Assembly: GCA_947646735.1 (NCBI GenBank)
Contig: CANTFK010000186.1
Coordinates: 1-64,000 of the forward strand
Origin: Peronospora farinosa
Lineage: Eukaryota; Oomycota; Peronosporomycetes; Peronosporales; Peronosporaceae
DNA: 64,000 bases
Reading direction: 5' to 3'
Position numbers and translations under genes: made by a program. A model generated the notes under the pieces. That model worked only from the letters and a program-made list of their open reading frames with translations, was not told where the DNA came from and made no database searches. Positions 44,618 to 54,690 of this stretch are shown one piece after another; position 1 is the stretch's first letter; each line of letters begins with the position of its first letter.

Positions 44618-44818
44618 GAGGCGGTCGAACAGCGGTTCCCGCATACACAGACATCGGTCGAACAGGGGTTCCTGATTCTCAACGAGGCGGTCGTGCAGGG
44701 GCTCCCACATACAAGCACATCAGACAAGCAGAGTTTCCCGATTAATTTCAAGGCGGTCGGGAAGGGGCTCCCGCGTACAAGCACATCTGACGGACAGAGG
44801 CTCCCGATCAATATCGAG
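44618..44818 (+). repeat. 66-bp coding tandem repeat, three copies
   Basis: Units begin with GAGGCGGTCG-like sequence at 44618, 44684, 44750 and (partial) 44816, exactly 66 bp apart. They encode a diverged 22-residue repeat (G.PHTSTSD.Q..PIN..AV) in the linker between protease and reverse transcriptase. Confidence 0.85.
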
Positions 44819-45409
44819 GCGGTCGAAGACGAGCTCCGCCTCTGATTGACGATAATGGGCGGACTATGGATCCGCATGAGACCGAGCTCCCACGTCTAGA
44901 GGGGGGTATATCATCCTCTTGTGATAGCGGCGTGCCAGTCTCGAGCAGGGGCTCGAGACGCAAGAGAAAACGCAAGAAAGGAGCACGCCGATCACCGAGA
45001 CGACGAAATTCACGCTTAAAGATGATGCAGATGATTCCGTAGTGACGGAATCCGTATACGCGCTTGAATATGTGGAAGAGTCTCTACATCGTGGCCGCTA
45101 CATTTAGGTAGCAAACCCACCGTGCACTGCTGCAAAGATCACATCTCTGTGAGACCTTTCATGAAAAGATTTCATTCACGACCTTAAGGTCGGCGACATC
45201 GGGCAAGTGTGCATCGTTTCAGCCACCAAATCAGCCAGTGAAGAAGTTCTGGAGGCTCGCCCGAAGAGCGCCGAGCCTAAATCAGCGCGCGAAGCACGCA
45301 TCGCGGCACAGTCTTGGGATGCTCTTCGTGCTTTAGTCAACCCTGTCTACGAAATCGCACGTGAGTACGCTGATTTTATTCTGGAAAATTTTTTTGCTGA
45401 GCTTCCAGC

Positions 45410-46860
45410 GGATCGTGGAGTGCGGCACAAGATAGATCTCGTGCCTAGGATCGAAGTATTGCGTGACGCGGAAGTAGCTGTTACCGCGTGATCAAGTCAT
45501 CGCTATTGATAAATTTTTCGAGGGTCTCAGTAAGGCTGGCCATGTCCGCGAGAGTATCTCGCCACATTCGAGCCCGACTTTCGGTGTGAAAAAAGCCTTC
45601 AGCGGTTGGCTCATTGTGCACTTTTAACAAGCTAAATGACGCCACGTTCCCGGATCAAACGTATATCCCTTAAAAAGACATGGCATTAAATACCATGCCC
45701 GGGAGCGAGAACTACAGCGCCATAGATCTGACAGACGGTTTCTATCACATCCTCATGAGAGACAGTGACATCCTGTTCACTGCGGTCAGCACCTTAATCG
45801 GGATGCTTTGGGAGTGTATAGTCATGCCACAAGGTTTCAAGAAAGCTCCAGCTACGTTCAATCGAATGGTGGCACAAGTACTTCGACCACTTTGCGATTT
45901 TGCACCGAGCTACTTCGATGACATTTTTGTTCACAGCCGCGCTAAGCAAAAGCTCAGCGCTACGAAAGTACACCTTCGACACTTGAAGAAGGTGTTTCAA
46001 GATATGCGCGAGAATAAGTTGTATGCGAATTTGAAGAAATGTGTCTTCTGCGCTTTCGAGATTCCAGTACTAGCTTCCTACGTCAGCAAGGAAGGTGTCC
46101 GAGCTGATCCTGAGAAGATCTCATCGATCTGTTCCTGGCCAACGTCCAGGAACCAAACTCAAATACTTCAATGGCTCGGTCTGGCGAATTACTTGCATAT
46201 ATATGAAGAATTATGCTGAGCTGATCCAGCAATTATCGACTTTGCTCAAGAAAGACGCAGTACGGTTATGGAAGGCAGAACATCAAACTGCCTTCGACTT
46301 CGCGAAGAAGAGCTTGTCCGAAGCACAGGTGCTGATGCTACCTGATGACGGCCAAGCCATTCCACGCCGTATGTGACGCGAGCGATTTCGCTATAGGATG
46401 TGCCCTCATGCAATTTGATGACGAGGGTCGAGAGCGCCTCGTGAGTTTTCAATCACGACAGATGAAACCTGCCGAGAAAAAATATCCGGTACACGACAAG
46501 GAACTTTTGGCTATGCGTTACGCGCTAATCAAGTTTAGAGTATAATTGATTGGCAAAAAGATGTTTTCTATCGACACAGATCACGCATCATTGCGTACTG
46601 CCGTCAAGAGTCCTCACTTGTCCCAGCGTATGGCACGGTGGTTGTCATTTTTTGCCGAGTATAATTTTGTGGTGCATTACAAGCCTGGCAAGAATAACAT
46701 TCTCGCTGACGCGCTTTCTCGTCGTCCTGATTACGATCCTCGGCGTGATATGGGTCATCAAACGGAGTATGTTGATGACGACGAAGATACCTGTGCGTGT
46801 TGTATTGGGCTGGGGCTCAATGCGATAATTTCGACCCCCGTGCTTTCGATCCGAACTTAG
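45410..46860 (+). pseudogene. Gypsy reverse transcriptase and RNase H (broken)
   Basis: The RT entry region HKIDLVPRIEVLRD is at about 45430. The core at 45680-46219 has YSAIDLTDGFYHI, MPQGFKKAPATFNRM and the active-site box YFDDIFVHS. RNase H at 46350-46860 shows CDASDFAIGCALMQ and HDKELLAMRYAL, then KPGKNNILADALSRRPDY. Stops at about 45491, 45610 and 46543 and a frameshift near 46215-46370 inactivate it. Confidence 0.9.
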
Positions 46861-47830
46861 ATCGCTGAATCCTACGCGAATGATTCCTTCAATGCAGGAA
46901 TCATCAACTATCTCAGGGACCCGAGTGAAAAATCACTCGCATAGTTGACGAGATCAACACGCGATAATATCAAGCACTACGAACTTTATGGTCCGCTATT
47001 GACGTACACGATGGACGTCTTTTATTCACCGCGTGTCGCCATCCCTGCTGATGACGACCTTCGAGCCCGTTTGGTTGAATAGATTTACGACAGCCCAGCT
47101 GGTGGTCAACTGTGTCTCAAAAAGACATTCGCGGCCATGTCTCGTGGGTTTTTGGCCGCAAATGTATAAGTACATCCAGAAATGGGTGCGCTCCTGAGAG
47201 ACATTATAGCGTGTGAAGCCTGCCGTCTTCACAAGCCCCTTTGTGACCATTTCCGATTGCTACGGAAATCTGGCGCTGAGTCAGTACGAATTTTATCGTT
47301 GGCCTTCCACCGGATTAACAGAAACGCATGGGCGTATTGGTCCTAGTGGATCGATTCAGCAAAATGGTGCATTTTGCTCCGGTCTCCGCCAACATTACGA
47401 CGGAGACGACAGCGAAAATCCTTCATTGATCGTATCTTCAGACATCACGGCTTGCCAGAATCTATTATTTTGGACCGTGACCCATGTTTCACTTCGGCTT
47501 TCTGGGCTGAATTATTCCAGCTATTGGGCGCGGTTGCTTATGTCTACGACGGCCCATCCAGAGACGGATGGTCAGACGGAGCGTGTGAACAGAGTGCTCG
47601 AAGATGCCTTGCGAAGTTATGCAACATCGTTCTTGTCATGGAGTTCATTTCTTCCACTTGTAAAGTTTGCAATCAACAATGCTGTCCATGCGTCAACCGG
47701 GTTGCCCTCTTTTTCGTGGGCAACGCGAGGCATCCTCGCGTTCCGGCGCTTCTTTCTCTCTCAGTTTCAGAGCACCCTGTCTTTTAGCTTGGTGGGGGTG
47801 TACCTACCGATGACATTGCGCCAAAATTAT
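46861..47830 (+). pseudogene. Gypsy integrase core (broken)
   Basis: The core survives in pieces in two frames: LPESIILDRDPCFTSAFW in the frame 47374-47787, and AHPETDGQTERVNRVLED and then LPLVKFAINNAVHASTG in the frame 47213-47833. The frames change near 47530-47560. The zinc-binding HHCC part upstream is unrecognisable. Confidence 0.8.
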
Positions 47831-47836
47831 TGATAG

Positions 47837-48890
47837 TTGATTACGATCAGGATAAGGTTGCTGACGATGCAACTAATGCTGGTAATTTTGTGGCCAACGA
47901 CATATCGACTCCTGACGCGATGCATTTCATCGCGTCCCCCCTTGCTAATTTTGCCCCAAAAGAGACATACGTCGCCTGTAAGTTCGGCTGCAGTAACCGA
48001 ATTTCTGCTATTACGACAAGGAATCACGCGTTTTGTGCGTGATGCATTACAAGAGGCAGTCGACAAGCAAAAGGAGAATGCAGACAGAAGAGGTCGAAAG
48101 AATATGTTGACATTTCGAGAAGGTGACAGAGTCTTATTATCAACAAGGGGATTACCGAACACCTCAGTGACGAATTTGGGCGCGAATAAGTTAGCGTCAA
48201 GATATATTGGCCCATTTCGGGTTGTTAAGGTGCATGGTGACGCTTACACGCTAGACATACCTACATCTATGCGTTTGCACCCGACGTTCTATGTCGGGCG
48301 CCTCAAGGCTATCCTACCGGCGGATCTCCCTTCGAATCTTCCCCTCTCTTCTGTGCCGGCTCAAAATTCGACATCCCTTGACGACGGCGCTGACGACGAC
48401 TGGGACCAAGTCCTGCTCGAACGCGTGCAGACTCGATCTGCTGGGGTTCTCCGAGCGCAGTCGTCTCAAGATGACGTAGGCGATCAATCAGTACCCGCTG
48501 CTCACATCGAGTTCGCTCAGCAGCCTCAGTCGCAGCAACCGCACGATCTTGAGCTCTCTCAGCCATCTCGTGAGCATCAAGTAGGGCATTCTTCGACTCC
48601 TCGGCTTCAGCGCGAAGTAGGTGCAGCTCGTCCTTCGACTGTACAGGCGCCCGATTGTGAGAATAAGCGCTCATCGCCAGAAGTCTTCCGTCGTGATGCT
48701 CCTCCGCCTTAATTAATGCATCGAGTATGCGACGTTGGATTGTCGACCAAATTGTCGATCACGAGGATCACAAGCCCCAGGCGCCGAGTAATGACTCGGC
48801 ACCCACGTAGAACCATGTCGAGAAACATTACAGGGTTCGCTGGTTGGGATATTCGCCGGCGGACGATACATGGGAGCCATCGAGTACGCT
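47837..48890 (+). pseudogene. Gypsy integrase C-terminus with chromodomain-like tail
   Basis: The 47837-48712 frame contains the post-core block SRYIGPFRVVKVHGDAYTLD and MRLHPTFYVGRLK. After a Q/S/P-rich spacer, another frame at about 48818-48880 reads HYRVRWLGYSPADDTWEP, the classic chromodomain pattern (V-x-W-x-G-Y-x(5)-T-W-E-P). It ends at a TAG soon after. This places the element among chromodomain-bearing gypsy elements. Confidence 0.82.
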
Positions 48891-48979
48891 GACCTAGGAT
48901 GTCCCGGACGTGGTTGAGGACCATAAGTCCCGTAGAAAGACGGTGATCGTGACCGACGCTGCCGGTTTCATCCCCAATC

Positions 48980-49333
48980 TCACGAGCCGTTATGCTCACG
49001 AGCAACGAAACCACGACGACCTCCCGAGCGACCCCGAGACCGAGACCTATTACGAGGCTCGGGAGCATATGGATGATACGGTTGACGACCTCGGCTACGT
49101 GAATGCCCTCGGCGATCGTAAGGACGCGCTCTAACTCGCCGTAGCTCGGACACCTGGAGCTTCGAAAGACTTCTCTCATAACGGACAATCCTTGGACGAA
49201 TGTGATCGGGCATGCTCCGCGTACACACCAAGTCGTACCATTCATGTCGGACCGGTCGCGATCTGCCCATGTTGCACGTTGGACATCCCTCACGAACGTG
49301 GACGTAACAAAGGTGATACTCTTCACAAGTCAT
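48980..49333 (-). CDS. Antisense ORF in the 3' region of the gypsy element
   Basis: An ATG-started frame of 117 codons runs opposite to the element's genes. Its first 20 residues contain CEEYHLCYVHVREGCPTC, a plausible zinc-binding Cys/His cluster, and its second half is rich in R, S, G and P (RSRGRQPYHPYAPEPRNRSR). The sense strand here is an acidic non-coding-like tail. An overlapping second antisense frame covers 49326-48709 (205 codons, no ATG-specific evidence). It may be a chance effect of composition. Confidence 0.3.
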   Translation of the reverse strand: MTCEEYHLCYVHVREGCPTCNMGRSRPVRHEWYDLVCTRSMPDHIRPRIVRYERSLSKLQVSELRRVRARPYDRRGHSRSRGRQPYHPYAPEPRNRSRSRGRSGGRRGFVAREHNGS

Positions 49334-49803
49334 GCAACAGATGCGTCGGCGCAGGTCGCTAATAGCGTGTCTATCACGCGTTCTCTCGCGACCAACCAGG
49401 ACGTGAAGGAAATTCCTTCACGTTGGCTCGCGTTCCAGCGTCTGATAAAGGCACACTAAAATCTCTGCAACTCATCGTCAGTATATGCGTTGTTCTTCGC
49501 TTTTCCTCTCACTGTACAGTATTGCATGAAGAGGCCCTTCATGACCTCCAGTGGCTCGGATTCGACAGCACATTCAAGACCATACAAACGCCACGGTCTC
49601 AAGTCTTTATCCATGACCTGCGGCGCCTGCTCTCTTCGGATTGTCGCTTGGTGTTCTCAGTTCTGGTTGTCAGAGACATTGTTTCGTGGACGTCCAGGGT
49701 CCATGCTGCTCAGTTATGTCTAACTGAGCAGGTTCGAAGTTACGCCGTTGGTCGAGAAGAAATTTTCTGCTTTTCGCGCTTACGTTGAGGTAAGCGCAAC
49801 TTC

Positions 49804-49815
49804 AAAAAAGGGGGG
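49804..49815 (+). other. Polypurine tract
   Basis: AAAAAAAGGGGG followed by TGA lies immediately upstream of the right LTR, the expected position of the plus-strand primer. Confidence 0.85.
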
Positions 49816-49818
49816 TGA

Positions 49819-50129
49819 TGTAATGGGGCAACCTATTACATAAGTAGTTATAGGAATAATACATAATTACATAAGTAGGCATAGGGCAGTATCCGATTAG
49901 CGGATACTGCGCGTCATTTTATATTTTAATTATTATTGGGGTGCCAGACCAATAATTAGCCGATAAGAAATTGACTTCCATATTGAGTGGTTCTCATGAG
50001 CTAGGGCACATTTCGCACTTACTGCGAATTAAAACAGAACAAAAACAGAGTTATATTTACGAGTTTACTAAGAGCGCTTCCTCAACGCCCTTTTAGTGTA
50101 AGACGATAACGGGTCCTTAGCACGTTACA
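49819..50129 (+). repeat. Right LTR of gypsy element
   Basis: Begins TGTAATGGGG and ends GCACGTTACA; 311 bp like its partner. It is followed by CTTTG (50130-50134), the right copy of the target duplication. Confidence 0.95.
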
Positions 50130-50134
50130 CTTTG

Positions 50135-50590
50135 TGCGTTAGAAGGTCGAGGACGGTCAAGTGGTGCTGGAGTACTGTCCCACGCAAGACATGCTCGCGG
50201 ACATTATGACGAAGCCAATCAACACCGCGCAGTTAAGCACTTTACGCACCACGTTCGGCATCCAAGTCGCCACGGAGACGTGCGGGGGTATTGGCGATGT
50301 CGACAAGGCATCTCGGTGGCGACCTTTAACCATCACTGATGGATCAAGAAGCGTCGCGAACAAAAAGTGAAAACCGGAAGTTCCAGGAGGAAGGTATACC
50401 GTTAGCGTACCGATATACTTCTCCAACGGCGGCAATGACGTCATGAGGTGACGTCATTGAAGAGAAGGTTCTAGGAGGATCTAGAATCAAAGGCTTAGAA
50501 GTAGTTTGCGAACTAAGGACCTTATAATACATATTCACTTAGTAACTTCCACTATTTAAAAGAAGTCTTAAACAACACTCGCGTCTTGGA
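50135..50590 (+). mobile_element. Copia retrotransposon, 3' part
   Basis: Directly after the second CTTTG the interrupted RNase H end continues: VLEYCPTQDMLADIMTKPIN, the typical copia terminus, at about 50166-50225. A G-rich GCGGGGGTATTGG at about 50282 may be the polypurine tract and LTR start. The following 300 bp, with an inverted GACGTCA pair near 50436-50456, may be the 3' LTR. No 5' LTR partner was found upstream. Confidence 0.75.
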
Positions 50591-51846
50591 AGTTTAACCC
50601 GATGCTGGACAAATTCGTATTCCATTAAAGATCCTGGCTATCAAATCGGTGCTAAATAAGGCAAAGCAGCAATACTGTACAAATTCTTTAAAATGTTCTT
50701 GATACAAGTTGCTGTAGGCGTACACGTAAATTTTCCATTTCTGAAAAGTCTTTTTCTACATAGATCATCATTTTGGCAATCTCCATCAGTTCATAAGCTT
50801 TCTATGGGTTTATCTTCTCATGCAGCCAAATCAATTAAGGAACATCTTTGTTCTCTCTTTAGACATTTCAAGCAAGTTTGACCCGATTATCATCTCCGCA
50901 AAAAACCGTGAGGGTTTCTTTATATTATCTTCAGAGTTGTAGTGGCCGGTTTGGTAAGGATTTCATAATGAAATTTTTACCTCTCCAAATTCATGTCAAT
51001 ATAAAGACTGTTCGCCGCTTTGTCCACCGCTTTGTAAATGCCCAGCAGCTTGAATAATTCGTCCGGTGATTTTTTATCGATTCATGCCTGAAGGTCTTAA
51101 GTGCTGAAGTTCGGCTCGCTTTCGATCAACTCGACACTTTTGCGTTCCAGTCTTCCAGCAATTCTATAAGGTTTCATCCTCGTCTTTCTTCAACTTGATC
51201 CTATTTACTCTCAGGCCATGCAGCAACTCCCTCAATTCTTTAATTTTGGCCTTCGTCAGTTCAAATGCGAACGACTTGGATGATTGTTAACATTCATTCA
51301 GCAACTAAATTGTTCCTTTTTCCCCACCTTGCTATGCGACTGTTTTGATTATTTGTTCCTTTGCTCCTTTAGCAATTGTGTTGTTCCCTTTTCTCCTCCT
51401 CACTTTGGATTGGCATGATTATTTTTCCCAATTCTCTAACAACTTCGATTGACTAGTCGCTCTGCTCAAAGAATTTCGTTGATGTCCCCACGACTTTTTG
51501 ATTTCCATTCTTAACTTTGAGCGGTACTAGGGAAACTCTCTTTTATTCAGGTGCAAGCTTATCCGACCTCAAATGATTCTGGGGGTTAGCTCCAGGTAGA
51601 TTACGAGGTGACTTAGGGATGCTGCGGAATGGCGCTGCATGTCATCCAGCATACAACAATAGACCACAAATAACGTGGTGAAGTCTAGGCGCATGTCAAA
51701 TGCTTGACGAAGTGCCACACAACCACCCTCGCACGCGAAGGTACGACGGTCTAACCGCTTCCTCGCTTGTGCTGAAGGTGTGTGCTAAATGGCACGAGAC
51801 AACTTTGTAGAAGTACCCGTCTACAACTGGGCTCATCGCTTATTCG
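50591..51846. other. Decayed sequence with one effector-like relic
   Basis: No intact gene. The minus strand between 51290 and about 50880 has broken frames that read KAKIKELRELLHGLRVNRIK and, after stops, KSPDELFKLLGIYKAVDKAA. The second string resembles the helical repeats in C-termini of secreted oomycete RxLR effectors. No signal peptide or RxLR motif is visible. The plus strand at 50693-50881 has a 62-codon frame of no clear meaning. Confidence 0.35.
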
Positions 51847-52424
51847 CCCGCCTCCCGAGTCGAGTGAGTCACCCTCGGCTTGGCACGTTCTACGTGATGT
51901 TAAGTACCTCTATTGACATCACACAGGAGGACAGGGATCGAAGTGTCTTACGTGAAGCTCCTGAACTCTAGCCGTGGGTGGTGCCAAAGCCTTTACTGTA
52001 TCGCTGGTATAGAATGGCCATCTGGCGATTCGATAAAGATTTACCCTCAGACGTCACTTTTCATTCACCTCGATCAGCCAAAGAACTTCGTCAAGCATTT
52101 GACATGTGCCTAGACTGCTGCATGCTGGATGACATACAGCAATAGACCACACATATCGTGGTGAAGTCTTGGCGCATGTCAAATGCTTGACGAAGTTCTT
52201 TGACTGATCGAGGTGAATGAAAAGTGACGTCTTAGCGTAAGTTTTTATCGAATCGTTAGATGGCCATTCTATACCACCGATACAGTAAAAGCTTTGGCGC
52301 CATCCACGGCTAGAGTTCAGGAGCTACACGCAAGACACTGCGATCCTGCGTGATGTCAATAGAAGTACCGACATCACGTAGAACGTGCCGAGCCGAGTGT
52401 GACTCACTCGACTCGGGAGGCGGG
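51847..52424. repeat. Large imperfect inverted repeat (about 260-bp arms)
   Basis: The left arm 51847-52110 (beginning CCCGCCTCCCGAGTCGAG) matches the reverse complement of the right arm 52171-52424 at an estimated 85-90%, with one gap of about ten bases; the spacer is 60 bp. Part of the spacer and right arm (52120-52200) also matches 51632-51715 as a direct repeat. No intact protein is encoded. Confidence 0.88.
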
Positions 52425-53130
52425 CCGTCTGGTTCATCGGACGAGCCAAACGTTTATGCGGCGCAATGATTCATTCATGGTGCCATGGTCTCTTTGTGAA
52501 GGAACCACCGCCCCGGGCAACCCGGAAACGTAGTATGTGTCTATGAGTCGGATGACACTTTCGACTTGCCAAAGTATTGGACCTCCAAGTCTGGGTCAAC
52601 ATTCTCACGTGGCATCGCGTCACGTGAACCTGCAATGTGCGACGTTGCAAGCTGATGGTTGCCCGCAGCAGACAAATGATCGCTTACTGCTTGAGGTTGT
52701 AAAGACTTAACGGCCGCTGCGTCTTCGTGCAGCCGCCCTCTCAGCTGTCTTCTCGGCAACGCGCATTGACTTAATAATGCGCGTGTGTAGTTTCAGTGAT
52801 AATTGATTTTTACTAATAAAAGCTTTTTTTCTTCGAAGTAGTCGCTAGCTCAATCTGTCACTATTGTGACTGAAGGTTGGGGGGGTGACCTCGTTACATA
52901 ACATTGGCTTACATTTTTAATGCTAATGAGAATAATATATTAGTGGATATTGTTGCCCTTGTATTTCTTTCATGCTGGAGATGCCTTCTTACTGGCTCAT
53001 ATAGGCCATGATATCAGCCAACGGAGCTGGCCAATAAAGGATGGACGCGCGCAATGATTGTTGGGCAGTTAGATATGTATAGCTAAAGCTAGGTTATAGA
53101 AGAATTAATTTAGTCATGACTTTAACTATA
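52425..53130 (+). mobile_element. Gypsy-type 3' end: polypurine tract and partial LTR
   Basis: A G-rich tract GGTTGGGGGGGTGA at 52875-52888 is followed by sequence starting CGTTACATAACATT that matches, in the opposite orientation, the LTR at 54213-54690. Shared blocks include CTGGCCAAT..GGATGGACGCG and ATATGTATAGCTAA..GGTTATA. The LTR similarity fades after about 53130, so the copy is truncated. The sequence before the tract (52430-52860) would be the element's 3' region, without readable genes. Confidence 0.6.
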
Positions 53131-53939
53131 TTAAATTGATCAATTATTTAGCTAATCAGCAAATTTATTAAAATCTATTTGGCCAAAATGCGAATTGGAA
53201 ATATCCTATCGAAATTATGAAAAATACTTTTAAACGTCACAGTTTTTTATGAATGTTAAAGTTTTAATCCAGCGTCACTGTTTTTATCAGTTTTTTATAC
53301 TTTTTAATCGAGTGTATGTGCTGTTGCTGCTGATACTGGTGCTTGACGACGGCAAAATCGGGCATTATGACTTGTTTGATGGCAAATCCGACATTGTCGG
53401 CGTCCTACAGAAGCCCATAAAGCCACATATCATTTTCGTATTTTGCTGCCATATATGTAATTGAAAACGTGTCGGAATAAAGTTAGCAGCGGCAACGTAA
53501 CGATCCCATAAGCAAAATATACAATCAGTGTCATAAAGTTGCCATGCGAAAATAAAACTTGATTTCCTGCATGGATTTAAGCAAAGCACATCAAAATCGT
53601 AGCCCCTATACGCTTGACGGGGGGAGGGGGCTCATTAGGAGACAAGAATCAAAGCTTTGACGTCACCGTCTTTCTTATTGCTGATCCTTCTTGTGCGTTT
53701 GATTGCAACAGCATGACCTTCCTTCTGTATTTGCGGCTTTTGCTTGTTCCCGGGATGCACATGCAAGCTGCAAAGGTGGTGCAAAGCTGTTCATTGTAGT
53801 TTTAATGAAGACGTCAATCTTTCAAGGATTCGTGTCGATCGGCCCGGATGCAGCAGCACCTGTTTTGCTGTTGTGTAAACACTTCAGACTGTTGAGAATC
53901 CTGCTGCCTTGATAGGTCAGCTTGTTGAGCACCTTGGTT
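53131..53939. other. AT-rich spacer
   Basis: This lies between two oppositely oriented gypsy remnants. I see no gene. Several frames of 60-75 codons are open on both strands but without family features. Confidence 0.45.
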
Positions 53940-54690
53940 CTACAGCAAGGATCGCTTCGTCAGGTTAATGCTGTGTGAGCTTGGCGGAACTTGGCGATGG
54001 TTGCATGCTGCACATCTCCACAGAGAGAGAGAAACAATCATGGCACCGACGGCAGGATCGCCGACGAATTCAGCCATACGATTGACCGCCTGCCATTCGA
54101 GGTCATTTAGTCTGGAAGAAGATATTGCGCGTTGCATGGTGACATTCCTCATCTGCTGATTCCATAGCGGATGGGCCTATGGTTGTTGAACGGACCAAGA
54201 AGTACCACCAGGTGTAACGGGCGCCCTCCGTGTATACTGATTACTTACTTACACAGATGATAGTGTAAGCAGGTGCCTCGATACAAAAAGTCAGAAGAAG
54301 CCTTGTAACGAAATAAACTCTTGATTTGGAAGAAAATGAGTGCTGTATTTAAAAATGAAAACTGTATTTAATATACGTACAATTATCTAATAAACGTAAA
54401 TCTTTTATAACCAAACATTAGCTATACTATATAACATTATGCTATATATGTGCCCTCCACTCATTGCACGCGTCCATCTGCCATTGGCCAGCGCGTTGAT
54501 TGATGCTATCATGTCATGTATCAGTCAATTAGAGGGGATCTGTAACTTTAAGGAGATGCAAGGGTAATATTATCAGCTAAGATAATATTGTCGAATATTA
54601 TTAGCTAAGATAATATTGTCGAGTATTATTAGCTAAGATAATATTCGCAATGGCACTATATCTTAGTGCTAATGTTATGTAACGAACTCA
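53940..54690 (-). mobile_element. Gypsy-type 5' end: LTR, primer site and start of gag
   Basis: Read on the minus strand, an LTR runs from 54690 (TGAGTTCGTTACAT) to 54213 (ends CCGTTACA). Then CCTGGTGGTACTTC is a primer-binding site like that of the intact gypsy element, and an ATG at 54152 opens a frame with RLNDLEWQAVNRMAEFVGD, clearly homologous to the intact element's gag (TSVEWQALHRLAAVSG). The frame stops at 53940, after which the element is lost. It belongs to a different family from the 42.6-50.1 kb element. Confidence 0.78.
54566..54645. repeat. 28-bp tandem repeat with internal hairpins, within the LTR
   Basis: The unit GATAATATTGTCGARTATTA + TTAGCTAA recurs two to three times with partial flanks. 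Each AATATT..TTAGCTAA..AATATT cluster is self-complementary. Confidence 0.8.

Larger units (their letters stand above)
42630..50129 (+). mobile_element. Complete but inactive Ty3/gypsy chromodomain element nested in the copia element
   Basis: A 7,500-bp element bounded by two 311-bp LTRs (TG..CA ends) and the 5-bp target duplication CTTTG. The order is LTR, primer-binding site, gag, protease, reverse transcriptase, RNase H, integrase, chromodomain-like tail, polypurine tract, LTR, which defines gypsy. The LTRs differ at roughly 20-25 positions, and every coding module carries stops or shifts, so the insertion is not recent. It splits the copia RNase H region. The relatedness of gag, RT and integrase to other oomycete gypsy families is inferred from motifs. 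Confidence 0.95.
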
